Shown here one piece after another: positions 7,040 to 16,325 of a DNA stretch of 26,037 nucleotides. The notes beneath the pieces were generated by a model. The model made no database searches and had not been told where the DNA came from. It worked only from the letters and a program-made list of their open reading frames with translations. Position 1 is the first letter of the stretch, and the number at the start of each line of letters is the position of its first letter. Both the position numbers and the translations under genes were made by a program. This stretch comes from Pseudomonadales bacterium. Its GTDB lineage: Bacteria; Pseudomonadota; Gammaproteobacteria; Pseudomonadales; Moraxellaceae. The stretch lies in contig JABEVH010000090.1 in assembly GCA_013043915.1 (NCBI GenBank), positions 1 to 26,037 of the forward strand, given 5' to 3'.

Positions 7040-10000
7040 TTACTCTGCCGCCAAGCGAGCAGCCTCCTCTACGTTAACCGATACCAATCGCGACACACCG
7101 GGTTCGTGCATCGTCACCCCCATCAACTGATGTGCCATTTCCATCGCTAACTTATTATGGGTAATGTAAATGAATTGTACTTGTTCTGACATCTCTTCCA
7201 CCAACCGAGCAAAACGCCCCACATTAGCATCATCCAGTGGAGCATCGACTTCATCAAGCATACAAAAAGGAGCAGGATTGAGTGAAAATATCGAAAACAC
7301 GAGGGACAAAGCCGTCAATGCCTTCTCTCCTCCTGACAACAGATGTATGGTGGAATTGCGTTTACCCGGTGGGCGAGCCATGATGGCTACGCCTGCCTCG
7401 AGTAAATCATCACCCGTCAACTCAATGTAAGCATGCCCCCCGCCAAAGACTTTGGGAAACAGTGCCTGAAAACCCTGATTGACGCGATCGAAGGTATCTT
7501 TGAACAGGGTGCGGGTCTCGCGATCAATCTTGCGAATCGCATTTTCCAGAGTCTCCAGCGCCTGTTCTAAATCTGCATTTTGTGCATCAAGATAGGTCTT
7601 ACGCTCCTTATGCTGTTGATACTCGTCAATAGCAGCCAGGTTAATGGCTCCAAGGCGCTGTATACGTTGACCTAACTTATCGAGCCGTTCCTGCCAAAGT
7701 GACTCCTCGGCATCAGCAGCCACACCAGGCTCAACATCAGCCATGATCCAGCCTAGTTCCTGCAATTGATCAACTAAAGTCTGCTGCCGTGTGCACGCAT
7801 CTTGCCAGGCCAGCCGTTGTGTAGTCAGTTGATCGCGCAACCCCTGAGCAAGGCGACCAGCCTCGGTACGTTGCTGCTCCAACTTTTGCATACCTGCATC
7901 GAGTTTGGCCAAAGTATCAGCAGCAACAGCCACTTGCTCTTCCGCACGCACCCGCTCCTGCAACCACTGCTGCAAGGCTTCTTCCCGCGGGGCCGGACTT
8001 TGTTCCAGCTCCATCAAGAGCTGGCGCAAGTGTTCACAACGATCCTGTAACTGGCGAACATTCTCTTCAGCACGTTCGGCAGCACGACGCGCTGCCTGCT
8101 CACGCGACCTGTACTGCTGCAATTGCAGAGTCAGGCTCTGCAGAGCATCCCTGGCCTCGCGCTGTACCTGACGCGCCAGCTCCACACCTTGCCTCAGACC
8201 ATCGCGCTGTGCCAGCAAAATCTCGCGCTGCTGCGCATCTGCCGCCATATGTTCCAGTGCCAGGTCCAAGGCGTGACGGCTGTCTTCGTAGGCCTGCTCA
8301 TCGCCTTGCTGATGCAGCTGAACTTCGGACATTTCACCCTGGATACGCTGACGTCGGGCCATGGACTGCTCCAGCCTGACTTGCTTGGCACTCAGATCCG
8401 CCATACGCAAGCCTCGCTGACGCGAAGTTTCCGCTGCCTGACGGGCCGCATCTTCCCTCGCCTGTTCCTGCTCAGCCAAGTGTTCACGCCCCTCCTGCAG
8501 CTCTTCTTCTCCTTGATCGATTTCTTCCTGCAATTCAGCGATGGTTTGCTGTAATGCCGCGATTTCATGCTGACGCTGTAATATGCCTGCATCATCATGA
8601 GCCTGGCCTCGCCATTGCACCCAGCTCTGCCCTACCATCAAGCCTTCCGTGGTCACCCAACACGTTCCTGGCGCCAGCATGTCACGCTGCCTGATGGCAT
8701 CGTCCACAGAAGCGGCACAACGTACAGACCCAAGCCATATGCCAAGACCTGAAGGCATTACCTGATGAGCTAAAGCATCCTCAGGCCAAGACTCTGGACT
8801 GCCCACCGGCTCAAGATGTACCAAAGAAAGCTGGCCTTGCTGCATATCCTCTGCGCTAAAAGATTCCAGCACCTTTCCATCCACCAGCATGGCTTGCAGC
8901 ATCGGTCCCAAAACAGCTTCAACCGCTTTTTCCCAAGGCGAGTTCACTTGAATTTTTTCAGCCAGCAACGCGACTGGGGACTCCCCCACACGTCGCTGCC
9001 AAGCTAGCGTGGCCTGATTTTCCCCTAAAGCAGCCTGTTGCAGGGCCAGCAAGGAAGCTAAGCGCCCCTTAAGCTGCTGCAACGATTGACGACGCTGATC
9101 TAAACGCTGACCCAGAGCATGATTGGCATCACGCTGCCCCCTCACTTGCTGCTGTAGATCTTCAACTTTATCCGTGCTTATATCCTGCTGCTGATGCAAT
9201 TCCTGCATCTGCGCTTCCAGCAACTCTACATCTTCTTCCGGCGCATGTTGCGCCATATCGGCCTGCTCAAGCTGCAAACGCTGCCAGCGCTCGCGCGCTC
9301 TTTTAAGCGATTGCTCCAGCTGCTGTAACCGAGATTGTTGTACTTCCGCCTGTTGCCGATGTTGTGAAGCACTGCTATTAAACGCCTCCCAGCCCTGTTG
9401 CCATTCAGCCATGGCCCGCTCGGCCTGCATCAACGCCTGCTGCCGTTCTTCCAGGGACGTTTGCAACTGCACGAGCTCAGGCTCTAGCTCTACAATGCGG
9501 CCCAACAAAACCTCCAACTCCTCGCTATCACCCTGCACATGTTCAAGCGCTTGCTGCCGGGATGTCTCAGCCTCCTGCAGATCATGGTTGAGCTGTATCT
9601 CACGTTCACGCAGATGCTGCATCTGCTGTTCCAGGCGGGAAATTTCGCTGCCTATGCGATAGTATTCCTGTTGCGCCCGCTGATGACGATCGGCATGCTC
9701 ACGTCGCTCTAGACGTTGTATCTCCAGCTGGGACTCGGCATGCTGCCATGTCGTTTGTACGGACTCCAGTTCCAGGGTCTGCTGCTGCATGATTGCTTCA
9801 TATGACTGAGCCTGCTGTTGCAAAACACGCCAGCGCAGTGCCAGCAGATCAGCCTTGATCTGAAGTTCTTCCTGTTTGTATTCACGATATTTTTCAGCAG
9901 ACTGCGCCTGCCTTTCAAGATGCTGTAGCTGGCGATCAAGTTCCTCACGGATATCGCTCAGCCGCTCGAGATTCTCACGGGTGTGGCGCATGCGTGTTTC

Positions 10001-10540
10001 CGTATCACGGCGACGTTCCTTATAGCGCGAAATCCCTGCAGCTTCCTCAATATAGACACGCAACTCTTCCGGACGAGCCTCGATTAACCGAGAAATCATG
10101 CCTTGTTCGATAATGGCATAGCTACGTGGCCCCAGCCCGGTGCCCAGAAAAATATCCGTGATGTCTTTACGGCGGCAACGCGTTCCATTGAGGAAATAAT
10201 CCGAGCGAGCATCGCGCGTCACCAGGCGCTTGATGGAGATTTCGCTAAAGGCCGCATACTCTCCCCCCAAACCACCATCACTGTTATCAAACACCAGCTC
10301 AATGGAAGCTAGCGAGACCGGCTTGCGTCCGGTAGAACCGTTGAAAATAACATCGGTCATCGACTCGCCGCGCAGATTTTTAGCCGAAGACTCGCCCATG
10401 ACCCAACGCACAGCATCAATTACATTTGACTTACCACAACCATTAGGCCCCACAACGGCAGATAAATTGGTAGGAAAATGCGCGACGGTGGGATCGACAA
10501 ATGACTTGAACCCCGCCAGCTTGATCGACTTCAGACGCAT
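7040..10540 (-). CDS. smc: Chromosome partition protein SMC
   Basis: A 1166-residue SMC ATPase, the normal size. The Walker A motif GPNGCGKSN is at about 31-39, followed by a long coiled coil, a globular hinge at roughly 500-650 (around SPWEKAVEAVLGPMLQAML), a returning coiled coil rich in Q, E, R and L, and the C-terminal ATPase half with the ABC signature LSGGEKALTAL (from about 1068) and Walker B FCMLDEVDAPLDD (Asp about 1096, Glu about 1097). SMC dimers fold and segregate chromosomes; the usual ScpA/ScpB partners are not in this window. GGGGAAG precedes the ATG. The gene lies eight bases after the GntR gene and four before zipA. Confidence 0.97.
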   Translation of the reverse strand: MRLKSIKLAGFKSFVDPTVAHFPTNLSAVVGPNGCGKSNVIDAVRWVMGESSAKNLRGESMTDVIFNGSTGRKPVSLASIELVFDNSDGGLGGEYAAFSEISIKRLVTRDARSDYFLNGTRCRRKDITDIFLGTGLGPRSYAIIEQGMISRLIEARPEELRVYIEEAAGISRYKERRRDTETRMRHTRENLERLSDIREELDRQLQHLERQAQSAEKYREYKQEELQIKADLLALRWRVLQQQAQSYEAIMQQQTLELESVQTTWQHAESQLEIQRLERREHADRHQRAQQEYYRIGSEISRLEQQMQHLREREIQLNHDLQEAETSRQQALEHVQGDSEELEVLLGRIVELEPELVQLQTSLEERQQALMQAERAMAEWQQGWEAFNSSASQHRQQAEVQQSRLQQLEQSLKRARERWQRLQLEQADMAQHAPEEDVELLEAQMQELHQQQDISTDKVEDLQQQVRGQRDANHALGQRLDQRRQSLQQLKGRLASLLALQQAALGENQATLAWQRRVGESPVALLAEKIQVNSPWEKAVEAVLGPMLQAMLVDGKVLESFSAEDMQQGQLSLVHLEPVGSPESWPEDALAHQVMPSGLGIWLGSVRCAASVDDAIRQRDMLAPGTCWVTTEGLMVGQSWVQWRGQAHDDAGILQRQHEIAALQQTIAELQEEIDQGEEELQEGREHLAEQEQAREDAARQAAETSRQRGLRMADLSAKQVRLEQSMARRQRIQGEMSEVQLHQQGDEQAYEDSRHALDLALEHMAADAQQREILLAQRDGLRQGVELARQVQREARDALQSLTLQLQQYRSREQAARRAAERAEENVRQLQDRCEHLRQLLMELEQSPAPREEALQQWLQERVRAEEQVAVAADTLAKLDAGMQKLEQQRTEAGRLAQGLRDQLTTQRLAWQDACTRQQTLVDQLQELGWIMADVEPGVAADAEESLWQERLDKLGQRIQRLGAINLAAIDEYQQHKERKTYLDAQNADLEQALETLENAIRKIDRETRTLFKDTFDRVNQGFQALFPKVFGGGHAYIELTGDDLLEAGVAIMARPPGKRNSTIHLLSGGEKALTALSLVFSIFSLNPAPFCMLDEVDAPLDDANVGRFARLVEEMSEQVQFIYITHNKLAMEMAHQLMGVTMHEPGVSRLVSVNVEEAARLAAE

Positions 10541-10548
10541 GTCTTCCC

Positions 10549-11244
10549 CTAGCGCCGGTGTCGCTGGGCCCAGGCCAGCTCTACTTGCTTGAGCCTCAGC
10601 AAAGCCTCCAGTACCAAGTCACGCTGGTCACGCCCCAGTTCTTCAACCCGCTGGACAGCGAGGTCGGGATCACGCTGCTCGATGGCATCCAAAACTCGCT
10701 GCAATCCATTAACCAGATCATTCAAACTCTGCTTAACACTATGCAAGGCTAGGTAGGTGGTGCGTTTGACCGCATGTTCCAGATCTTCTAGCATGTCTTC
10801 AACGTAAGGGTTCTGGGCAAAACGGTATCCCACCCGAAAAAACTCAAATACTTCATCGCTAAAGAGTTCCACATCCTGTTCCAAGGCTCGCGCTTTAATA
10901 CGCCGCAGTTGCGCCACATAGGCTTCAAGATCAGACACGCGCCAGTTCTCTGCAGCGCGCCTTGCCAGCAGGGACAGCAACAGTGTCACAATCTCATACA
11001 AGGATTTAACATGCTGAGTCGATAATTCAGAGACTACCGCACCACGACGCGGATAAATACTGATCAAATGTCGCCGTTCCAGCAACAACAAAGCCTCACG
11101 CACCGAGCCGCGCGACACATTCAATTCCTTGGCAATACGTAATTCCTGAATACGTTCGCCCTCAACCAGATCACCGGTCATGATCTGTTCAGCAAGATGT
11201 TGAGCTATTTGCTCGGAAAGACTATCTGTCGCTTTAAATCCCAT
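10549..11244 (-). CDS. GntR-family regulator with FCD domain
   Basis: A 231-residue transcription factor of the FadR (FCD) branch of GntR. The N-terminal winged helix covers about residues 8-75 and includes RIAKELNVSRGSVREALLLL, the classic recognition segment. The all-helical C-terminal FCD effector domain follows at about 85-220. I chose ATG 11244 over the in-frame TTG at 11277, which would add 11 residues before the usual start of the fold. The Shine-Dalgarno is weak. A GntR gene just upstream of smc-zipA-ligA is also known from Pseudomonas. It could regulate itself and the genes behind it, or the divergent cysI; an inverted repeat at 11303-11319 is a candidate binding site. The ligand is unknown. 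Confidence 0.88.
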   Translation of the reverse strand: MGFKATDSLSEQIAQHLAEQIMTGDLVEGERIQELRIAKELNVSRGSVREALLLLERRHLISIYPRRGAVVSELSTQHVKSLYEIVTLLLSLLARRAAENWRVSDLEAYVAQLRRIKARALEQDVELFSDEVFEFFRVGYRFAQNPYVEDMLEDLEHAVKRTTYLALHSVKQSLNDLVNGLQRVLDAIEQRDPDLAVQRVEELGRDQRDLVLEALLRLKQVELAWAQRHRR

Positions 11245-11302
11245 GGATCGACTCGATTCAACAGGCCGTAAACACAAGCGGCAATGCTAACGATTTCGCG
11301 GG

Positions 11303-11319
11303 CATCTGACCAGCAGATG
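11303..11319. promoter_or_regulatory. 17-base inverted repeat, candidate GntR operator
   Basis: CATCTG-ACCAG-CAGATG has perfect 6-base arms around a 5-base spacer. It lies 59 bases before the GntR start codon, in the divergent region. Size and position suit an autoregulatory GntR-family operator. Assignment to this regulator is inference. Confidence 0.4.
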
Positions 11320-11472
11320 TTGAGGAATGTCGAGCCCTCCACCTATATAATTGTTACGCCCATGGCATGGCATTTCACCAAATCGCATAAGCATATTGAA
11401 AAAAAGAATTTTATTTTATGAGGCCTCGCTGTTAGCCTTCACCTCCCAACGGTCATTTCATGCCCTTACACC
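11320..11472. promoter_or_regulatory. Divergent intergenic region upstream of cysI
   Basis: This region includes an A/T-rich tract at about 11394-11420 (ATTGAAAAAAAGAATTTTAT) about 55-80 bases before cysI, the sort of sequence found at CysB-activated promoters; TTGAAA (11396-11401) is a possible -35 but no well-spaced -10 was found. TATATAA (11344-11350) could serve as a -10 core for the GntR side. A short tandem CATGGCATGGCAT is at 11361-11373. cysI itself has no clear Shine-Dalgarno before its ATG. Confidence 0.3.
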
Positions 11473-13128
11473 ATGTACATCTATGATGAATACGATCAGC
11501 AACTGGTTGATGAACGTGTGGCTCAGTTTCGCGACCAAATGCGACGTTACCTGCAAGGCAGCCTGAGCGAGGACGCTTTTCGTCCCCTGCGCTTGCAAAA
11601 TGGCCTCTATATCCAGCGCTATGCCCCTATGCTGCGTATCGCCATTCCCTACGGACAATTACGTACCCAGCAATTGCGCAAACTGGCAGAAATCACCAGG
11701 GTTTATGATCGTGGCTATGGCCATTTCTCAACACGACAGAATATGCAGCTGAACTGGCCCCGCCTGGAAGATGTCCCTGATATTTTGGCAGAATTGGCCA
11801 GCGTTCACATGCACGCCATACAAACCAGCGGCAACTGCATACGCAATACCACCAGTGACCCCTTTGCAGGACGTGTAGCCGGTGAAGTGGCAGACCCTCG
11901 CCCGTGGTGTGAGATCATCAGACAGTGGTCAACGTTCCATCCCGAATTCGCTTTCTTGCCGCGTAAATTCAAAATTGCCGTCAACGCCCATAGCACGGAC
12001 GACCGAGCAGCTATCACCGTTCATGATATTGGTCTGCAGATGGCGCGACATGCTGACGGCAGCCTGAGGTTTCATGTTCTGGTTGGTGGCGGATTAGGAC
12101 GTACCCCTATCTTGGGAAGTTATATTAAGCATGACCTAGAAGCTCACCACCTGTTATCCTATCTGGAAGCCATTCTGCGGGTGTATAACCTCTATGGCCG
12201 CCGTGACAACAAATTCAAGGCTCGTATTAAGATTCTGGTACGAGCTCTGGGCGTAGAAGCCTTTACTGAATTGGTTGAGACCGCATGGACCGACCTTAAG
12301 GATGGCCCCCTGACTCTGACCGATGCTGAGATCCATCGTGTACATGCGCATTTCCCCTTGCCAGCTTATGACAGTCAGGCTCCTGAGCTCGATATCTCAA
12401 CATCATCCCACATGCCTGAATTTGTCACGTGGTATCGCCATAACACCCATGCTCACCGCCAACCCGGATACCGCCTCGTCAGCCTGTCACTCAAGCGTAC
12501 CGGCATACCTCCTGGCGATGTCACCGCAGAACAGATGCTGGCTATCGCTAATTTAGCTGACCGCTACAGCGGTGGAGAATTGCGCAGCACGCATGAACAA
12601 AATCTGGTATTGGCTGATGTAAAGCAGATTGACCTGATTCCTCTTTGGCGATCCCTTCAAGCACTGGGCCTGGCCACCGCCAATATTGGCTGCATTACGG
12701 ATATTATCTGCTGTCCGGGAGGGGACTTCTGTTCTTTGGCCAATGCCAAATCCATCCCCATTGCCGAACAGATACAACGCCGTATCGATGAGCTCGACTG
12801 CCTTTATGATCTAGGGCCGTTGACCCTGAACATCTCTGGCTGCATGAATGCCTGTGGCCATCATCACGTCGGTAATATCGGCATATTAGGTGTCGACAAG
12901 AAGGGGGCTGAGTTCTATCAAGTATCACTTGGTGGTCAAGCCACACAAGATGCTAGTCTGGGTGAAATTTTAGGCCCTTCCTTTGATGCAGCTGACATGG
13001 CCGACATCATTGAAGAGGTTGTGCAGGTCTATCTTGATCATCGTCAGGCCGGAGAGACTTTTCTGCAAGCCTACCGCCGTTTGGGCATTGAACTATTCAA
13101 GGAGCGTGTCTATGCCACAGCTGATTAA
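11473..13128 (+). CDS. cysI: Assimilatory sulfite reductase, siroheme/4Fe-4S hemoprotein (CysI-type)
   Basis: A 551-residue sulfite reductase hemoprotein that reduces sulfite to sulfide in cysteine synthesis. The N-terminus MYIYDEYDQQLVDERVAQFR and the QTSGNCIRN, PRPWCEIIRQW and FLPRKFKIAVN blocks closely match the Pseudomonas-type CysI. The four ligands of the iron-sulfur cluster are visible as C414-X5-C420 (CPGGDFC) and C457-X3-C461 (CMNAC), with C461 expected to bridge to siroheme. Two ferredoxin-like half domains (from about 40 and about 325) and two catalytic halves alternate. A plant-type nitrite reductase is the alternative, but the sequence type and the downstream DUF934 gene favour sulfite. 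The DUF934 gene overlaps its 3' end by 17 bases. The reductant partner is not in the window. Confidence 0.9.
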   Translation: MYIYDEYDQQLVDERVAQFRDQMRRYLQGSLSEDAFRPLRLQNGLYIQRYAPMLRIAIPYGQLRTQQLRKLAEITRVYDRGYGHFSTRQNMQLNWPRLEDVPDILAELASVHMHAIQTSGNCIRNTTSDPFAGRVAGEVADPRPWCEIIRQWSTFHPEFAFLPRKFKIAVNAHSTDDRAAITVHDIGLQMARHADGSLRFHVLVGGGLGRTPILGSYIKHDLEAHHLLSYLEAILRVYNLYGRRDNKFKARIKILVRALGVEAFTELVETAWTDLKDGPLTLTDAEIHRVHAHFPLPAYDSQAPELDISTSSHMPEFVTWYRHNTHAHRQPGYRLVSLSLKRTGIPPGDVTAEQMLAIANLADRYSGGELRSTHEQNLVLADVKQIDLIPLWRSLQALGLATANIGCITDIICCPGGDFCSLANAKSIPIAEQIQRRIDELDCLYDLGPLTLNISGCMNACGHHHVGNIGILGVDKKGAEFYQVSLGGQATQDASLGEILGPSFDAADMADIIEEVVQVYLDHRQAGETFLQAYRRLGIELFKERVYATAD

Positions 13129-13603
13129 ACACGGCATCCCTGTCACCGCAGAGGACTATATTATTCTGGAAGATTTGTCAGCACTGCCAGACGCGACACT
13201 GCCTTTGCTAGTTACCCTGGAGCACCTGCGTCAGCAGCCAGAACTGTTGTCACGAGCAGGCCCTTTAGGGGTCAGGTTACCTGCTGATGCTGACGTCTCC
13301 ACCCTGCAACCGTTTCTGGTCAGACTGGACATGATTGCCTTGGTCTTTTCTTCATTTTCCGATGGACGAGGTTTCTCTCAAGCCAGCCTCTTACGCCAAA
13401 AATACAACTATAGCGGGGAGCTACGTGCACTTGGCGACATCATTCCCGACATCGTCTACTTTTTACACCAATGCGGATTTGACAGCTATGGTTTGAATGA
13501 TGATCAATCGATAGAAGATGCCGTTAGTGCCCTGCAGTCCTTTACCCAGCCCTATCAGGAAAGTCGCCGTCACCCACCGCTATTTCGGCGAGTTCAGCGT
13601 TAA
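13112..13603 (+). CDS. DUF934 protein, sulfite reduction accessory
   Basis: A 163-residue protein of the DUF934 family, which is found almost always beside CysI/CysH-type genes and is thought to support sulfite or sulfate assimilation; its biochemistry is not established. The family signature is clear in the second half: FSDGRGFSQASLLRQ, then ELRALGDIIPDIVYFLHQCG. I chose ATG 13112 because AGGAG (13100-13104) is seven bases upstream; the start overlaps the end of cysI by 17 bases, so translation is probably coupled. The open frame continues further 5' but that part is only the alternate frame of cysI. The gene ends 11 bases before the convergent efflux transporter stop. Confidence 0.88.
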   Translation: MPQLIKHGIPVTAEDYIILEDLSALPDATLPLLVTLEHLRQQPELLSRAGPLGVRLPADADVSTLQPFLVRLDMIALVFSSFSDGRGFSQASLLRQKYNYSGELRALGDIIPDIVYFLHQCGFDSYGLNDDQSIEDAVSALQSFTQPYQESRRHPPLFRRVQR

Positions 13604-13614
13604 CCATGCCACAC

Positions 13615-15165
13615 TCAGTGACCTCCCCCACGCGCGCCCATAGAGAAAGGTGGGCGCGTCAACCAAAGTACAAAAATCAAGGACAGAAAAACGCAACTGG
13701 CCATGCGAAAGACTTCACTGGTTGCCATCATATAACTTTGTGAGCTGATCAACTCCAGGACACTCTGCTCTGCCCTGGCACCATGCACGCCGGCATGAGC
13801 CAATTGACGAACATAGTCCAGATAGGCCGTTCCACTTTGTGAAAAATACTCCGACAAACGTAGACGATGAAAACGCATACGATCATCCCAAACCATGACG
13901 ACTAAAGCCGTGCCAAAGCTCCCTGAAAGGGTCCTGAAAAAATTGGACAGGCCCGAGGCGGCCGCCATACGCTCCGGCGGAATTCCGGAAATAATGATGC
14001 TATTGACCGGAATGAAGAAACAAGCAACTGCTACACCTTGCAATATCCGTGGCAAGATCATAAGGCTAAAGGGTGTTTCCATATTAAAACTGGAAAACCA
14101 CCAGGTCGTTATGGAAAAAACGACAAAAGCCACGGTAGCCAAAATACGTAAATCCACTCGCCCCACGCTCCGACCCACCATAGGGGAAAGTATCAAGGCC
14201 AAAATACCCACCGGAGCTGTTGCCAAGCCTGCCCAAGTAGCCGAGTACCCCATCACGGTTTGTAACCAGAGAGGAAACATGACATTCATGGCAAAAAAAG
14301 TCATAAAGCCAAACGACAAAACCACCACGCCCACACCAAAATTAAGCTGACTCAGCAAGCTCAAATCCACAATGGGGTTTTCTTCCGTCAACTCCCAGGC
14401 CACAAAAAAACTTAAAGCCACCACAGCAGCAATGGCCAAACCAATGATCACAGGAGAACCAAACCAATCCAGATCATTGCCATTATCCAGCATTAACTGC
14501 AAGCAACCGACACCGATGATGAGCAGTACCAATCCCACCACATCAATAGGTAATTTAAGGGTAGCACTCTCACGCCCCCGCATTAACGTCATACTGACCA
14601 TAGCCGCCACAATTCCGATAGGCACATTGATATAAAATATCCAAGGCCAGGTCAGATTGTCCGTAATGAATCCCCCTAACAAAGGACCACATATCGGCGC
14701 CACCACAACCGTCATTGACCATAGCGCCAAGGCTATTCCGCGCTTGGATGGCGGGTAATTACTCAACAACAAGGTCTGTGATAATGGCACCATGGGTCCG
14801 GAGACCAGCCCCTGCATGAATCGAAAGAGCACCAGCACGGGCAGGCTATGAGCAAAACCGCAAAGTGCAGAAGTTGCTGTAAACAACAGTACCGAGATCA
14901 CAAAAACCCTGACTTCACCAAAACGTTTGGCAATCCAACCTGTCAGCGGTACGGCAATGGCAGCTGCCAAACCGTAAGATGAAATCACCCAGGTACCCTG
15001 CGACGCGCTAGCAGCTAAATCCCCAGCAATGGTAGGAACAGCCACATTGGCGATAGCCGTATCCAGCACCTCCATAAAGGTTGCCACGGCCACAGCGACA
15101 CTCAGCAGAACAAGGGGAAGTCCTTGCAGATAGGTGGGTGCAGCCGCTACTTTGTCTGTATTCAT
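13615..15165 (-). CDS. emrB: EmrB/QacA-type (DHA2) drug:H+ antiporter
   Basis: A 516-residue major facilitator protein with about 14 membrane helices, the DHA2 layout. The N-terminus includes FMEVLDTAIANVAVPTI, the helix-1 motif of this family (motif D1), and the motif C region reads GPLLGGFITDNLTW followed by FYINVPIG. It exports drugs or other amphipathic compounds using the proton gradient and works with the membrane-fusion protein and outer-membrane factor encoded just upstream. Its ATG overlaps the stop of the emrA-like gene (ATGA, 15162-15165). Whether the substrate is an uncoupler, antibiotic or metabolite cannot be read from the sequence. It is the last gene of the operon and ends convergently with the sulfite reductase unit. 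Confidence 0.9.
   Translation of the reverse strand: MNTDKVAAAPTYLQGLPLVLLSVAVAVATFMEVLDTAIANVAVPTIAGDLAASASQGTWVISSYGLAAAIAVPLTGWIAKRFGEVRVFVISVLLFTATSALCGFAHSLPVLVLFRFMQGLVSGPMVPLSQTLLLSNYPPSKRGIALALWSMTVVVAPICGPLLGGFITDNLTWPWIFYINVPIGIVAAMVSMTLMRGRESATLKLPIDVVGLVLLIIGVGCLQLMLDNGNDLDWFGSPVIIGLAIAAVVALSFFVAWELTEENPIVDLSLLSQLNFGVGVVVLSFGFMTFFAMNVMFPLWLQTVMGYSATWAGLATAPVGILALILSPMVGRSVGRVDLRILATVAFVVFSITTWWFSSFNMETPFSLMILPRILQGVAVACFFIPVNSIIISGIPPERMAAASGLSNFFRTLSGSFGTALVVMVWDDRMRFHRLRLSEYFSQSGTAYLDYVRQLAHAGVHGARAEQSVLELISSQSYMMATSEVFRMASCVFLSLIFVLWLTRPPFSMGARGGGH
13633..13658. terminator. GC-rich hairpin between convergent units
   Basis: CGCGCCCA (13633-13640) and TGGGCGCG (13651-13658) form a perfect 8-base stem with a 10-base loop. 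It sits 30 bases after the DUF934 stop, inside the last codons of the convergent transporter gene. Neither side is followed by a T run, so termination would be non-canonical or merely assisted. It might serve the plus-strand cysI unit best. Confidence 0.35.
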
Positions 15166-16325
15166 CTACGATGTGCCTGAGCCAGCTGTAAGCGATCGGC
15201 CGCCTTTTCAGCCCGGTCTAGCTGCTGGGCATACACAATCGTTGTACTGTCATCTCCGGGTTGGGCCTTTATACCTTGCAGAGAACCATCACGATCATGG
15301 GTATCGATAGTGACCAGCGTAGACAAACCCACTCTCAAGGGATGCTGCTCCAAGACAGCTTTATCCAGTCGTAAACGGACGGCTACCCGCTGCACCACTT
15401 TAATCCAGTTACCGACAGCATTTTGTGGAGGTAGCAGGGAGAATGCACTTCCTGAACCAGCTGCCACACCTTCTACCACCGCAGGGTATACCACCTGTGA
15501 ACCATAAAGATCGCTGACGACCTTGGCTTTTTGACCAATTCGCACATGTCTCAGCTGGCTTTCTTTAAGATTGGCATCTACCCATAATGAGTCCAGAGGA
15601 ACGATGGACATCAGACTATCGCCCGGGCTGACCTGCTGGCCCACCTGAACATGCCGCCTGGCCACCATACCACTGACCGGCGCTTTAATACGGGTACGCT
15701 CCAAGCTCAGGTAGGCAGCCACATAGGCTGCACGCGCCTGCTGCAAGGAAGGTTGATGTTCGGGGTCACAGGAAACCACACGAGCATGCGCAGCAGCAGC
15801 TTGTTCTTGCGTTTCTTTCAGCGTCTCTTCTGCGATACGCACAGCATCGCGGGCATGTGCCAACTCTTCATCAGCCATGGAGGGGCTATGCGCCAACGGT
15901 AAACGACGCGCGAGGTCATCTCGCGCTGCCTGCAACTGAGCCTGCTTCTGCAAGGTAGCTGCGGTATCACTGACAATCTCCAGACATTGCCTGTTAACTT
16001 CAGCCGCTACAATTCGATAACTCGCCTCAGCCTGTTGCAAGTGAACCTTGGCATCCGTCGCATCAAGCTCCAGTAAAGGTCCACCTTCATGAACAAGCTG
16101 CGTATCATCGGCATCAATGACCGTCACCACGCCAGGCACCTGAGCATGCAGTTCTATCAAGTGACCATTAACATAAGCATCATCGGTAGATTCTTCAAAC
16201 TGCCCCCAGATCGGGTGATAGACAAACGCAGCAGCCCCCAAGGTCAAAAACAAACATGCAAGTAACAGCAGTACCCTACGTCGTTTACCCTGACGCGATT
16301 GACCCTTGGCTGCTTGCTCCACCAT
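15162..16325 (-). CDS. emrA: EmrA/HlyD-type membrane fusion protein
   Basis: A 387-residue periplasmic adaptor. A short basic N-terminus is followed by one membrane anchor (about residues 18-40, VLLLLACLFLTLGAAAFVYH), then the split lipoyl domain (STDDAYVNGHLIELHAQVPG on the first side; ARRHVQVGQQVSPGDSL on the second) around an alpha-helical hairpin at about 90-210, and a beta-barrel with LWVDANLKESQLRHVRIGQ, typical of EmrA. It bridges the inner-membrane EmrB-like pump to the outer-membrane factor. The ATG shares one base with the upstream stop (TAATG), and its stop overlaps the transporter start, so all three efflux proteins should be made in step. The overall length is normal and the frame is intact. 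Confidence 0.9.
   Translation of the reverse strand: MVEQAAKGQSRQGKRRRVLLLLACLFLTLGAAAFVYHPIWGQFEESTDDAYVNGHLIELHAQVPGVVTVIDADDTQLVHEGGPLLELDATDAKVHLQQAEASYRIVAAEVNRQCLEIVSDTAATLQKQAQLQAARDDLARRLPLAHSPSMADEELAHARDAVRIAEETLKETQEQAAAAHARVVSCDPEHQPSLQQARAAYVAAYLSLERTRIKAPVSGMVARRHVQVGQQVSPGDSLMSIVPLDSLWVDANLKESQLRHVRIGQKAKVVSDLYGSQVVYPAVVEGVAAGSGSAFSLLPPQNAVGNWIKVVQRVAVRLRLDKAVLEQHPLRVGLSTLVTIDTHDRDGSLQGIKAQPGDDSTTIVYAQQLDRAEKAADRLQLAQAHRR

Noticed and set aside
9411..9662. Ser/Cys-rich plus-strand open frame opposite smc
   Set aside because: The composition (runs of Ser, Cys, Arg) is what results from reading Gln/Leu/Glu-rich coiled-coil DNA backwards; smc explains the region.
12983..13111. 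Upstream extension of the DUF934 gene
   Set aside because: The extra 43 codons are the alternate frame of cysI; ATG 13112 has AGGAG at seven bases and matches the family start.
11473..13128. Ferredoxin-nitrite reductase
   Set aside because: It shares the siroheme/4Fe-4S layout, but the sequence type is that of Pseudomonas CysI and the DUF934 gene behind it points to sulfur assimilation.
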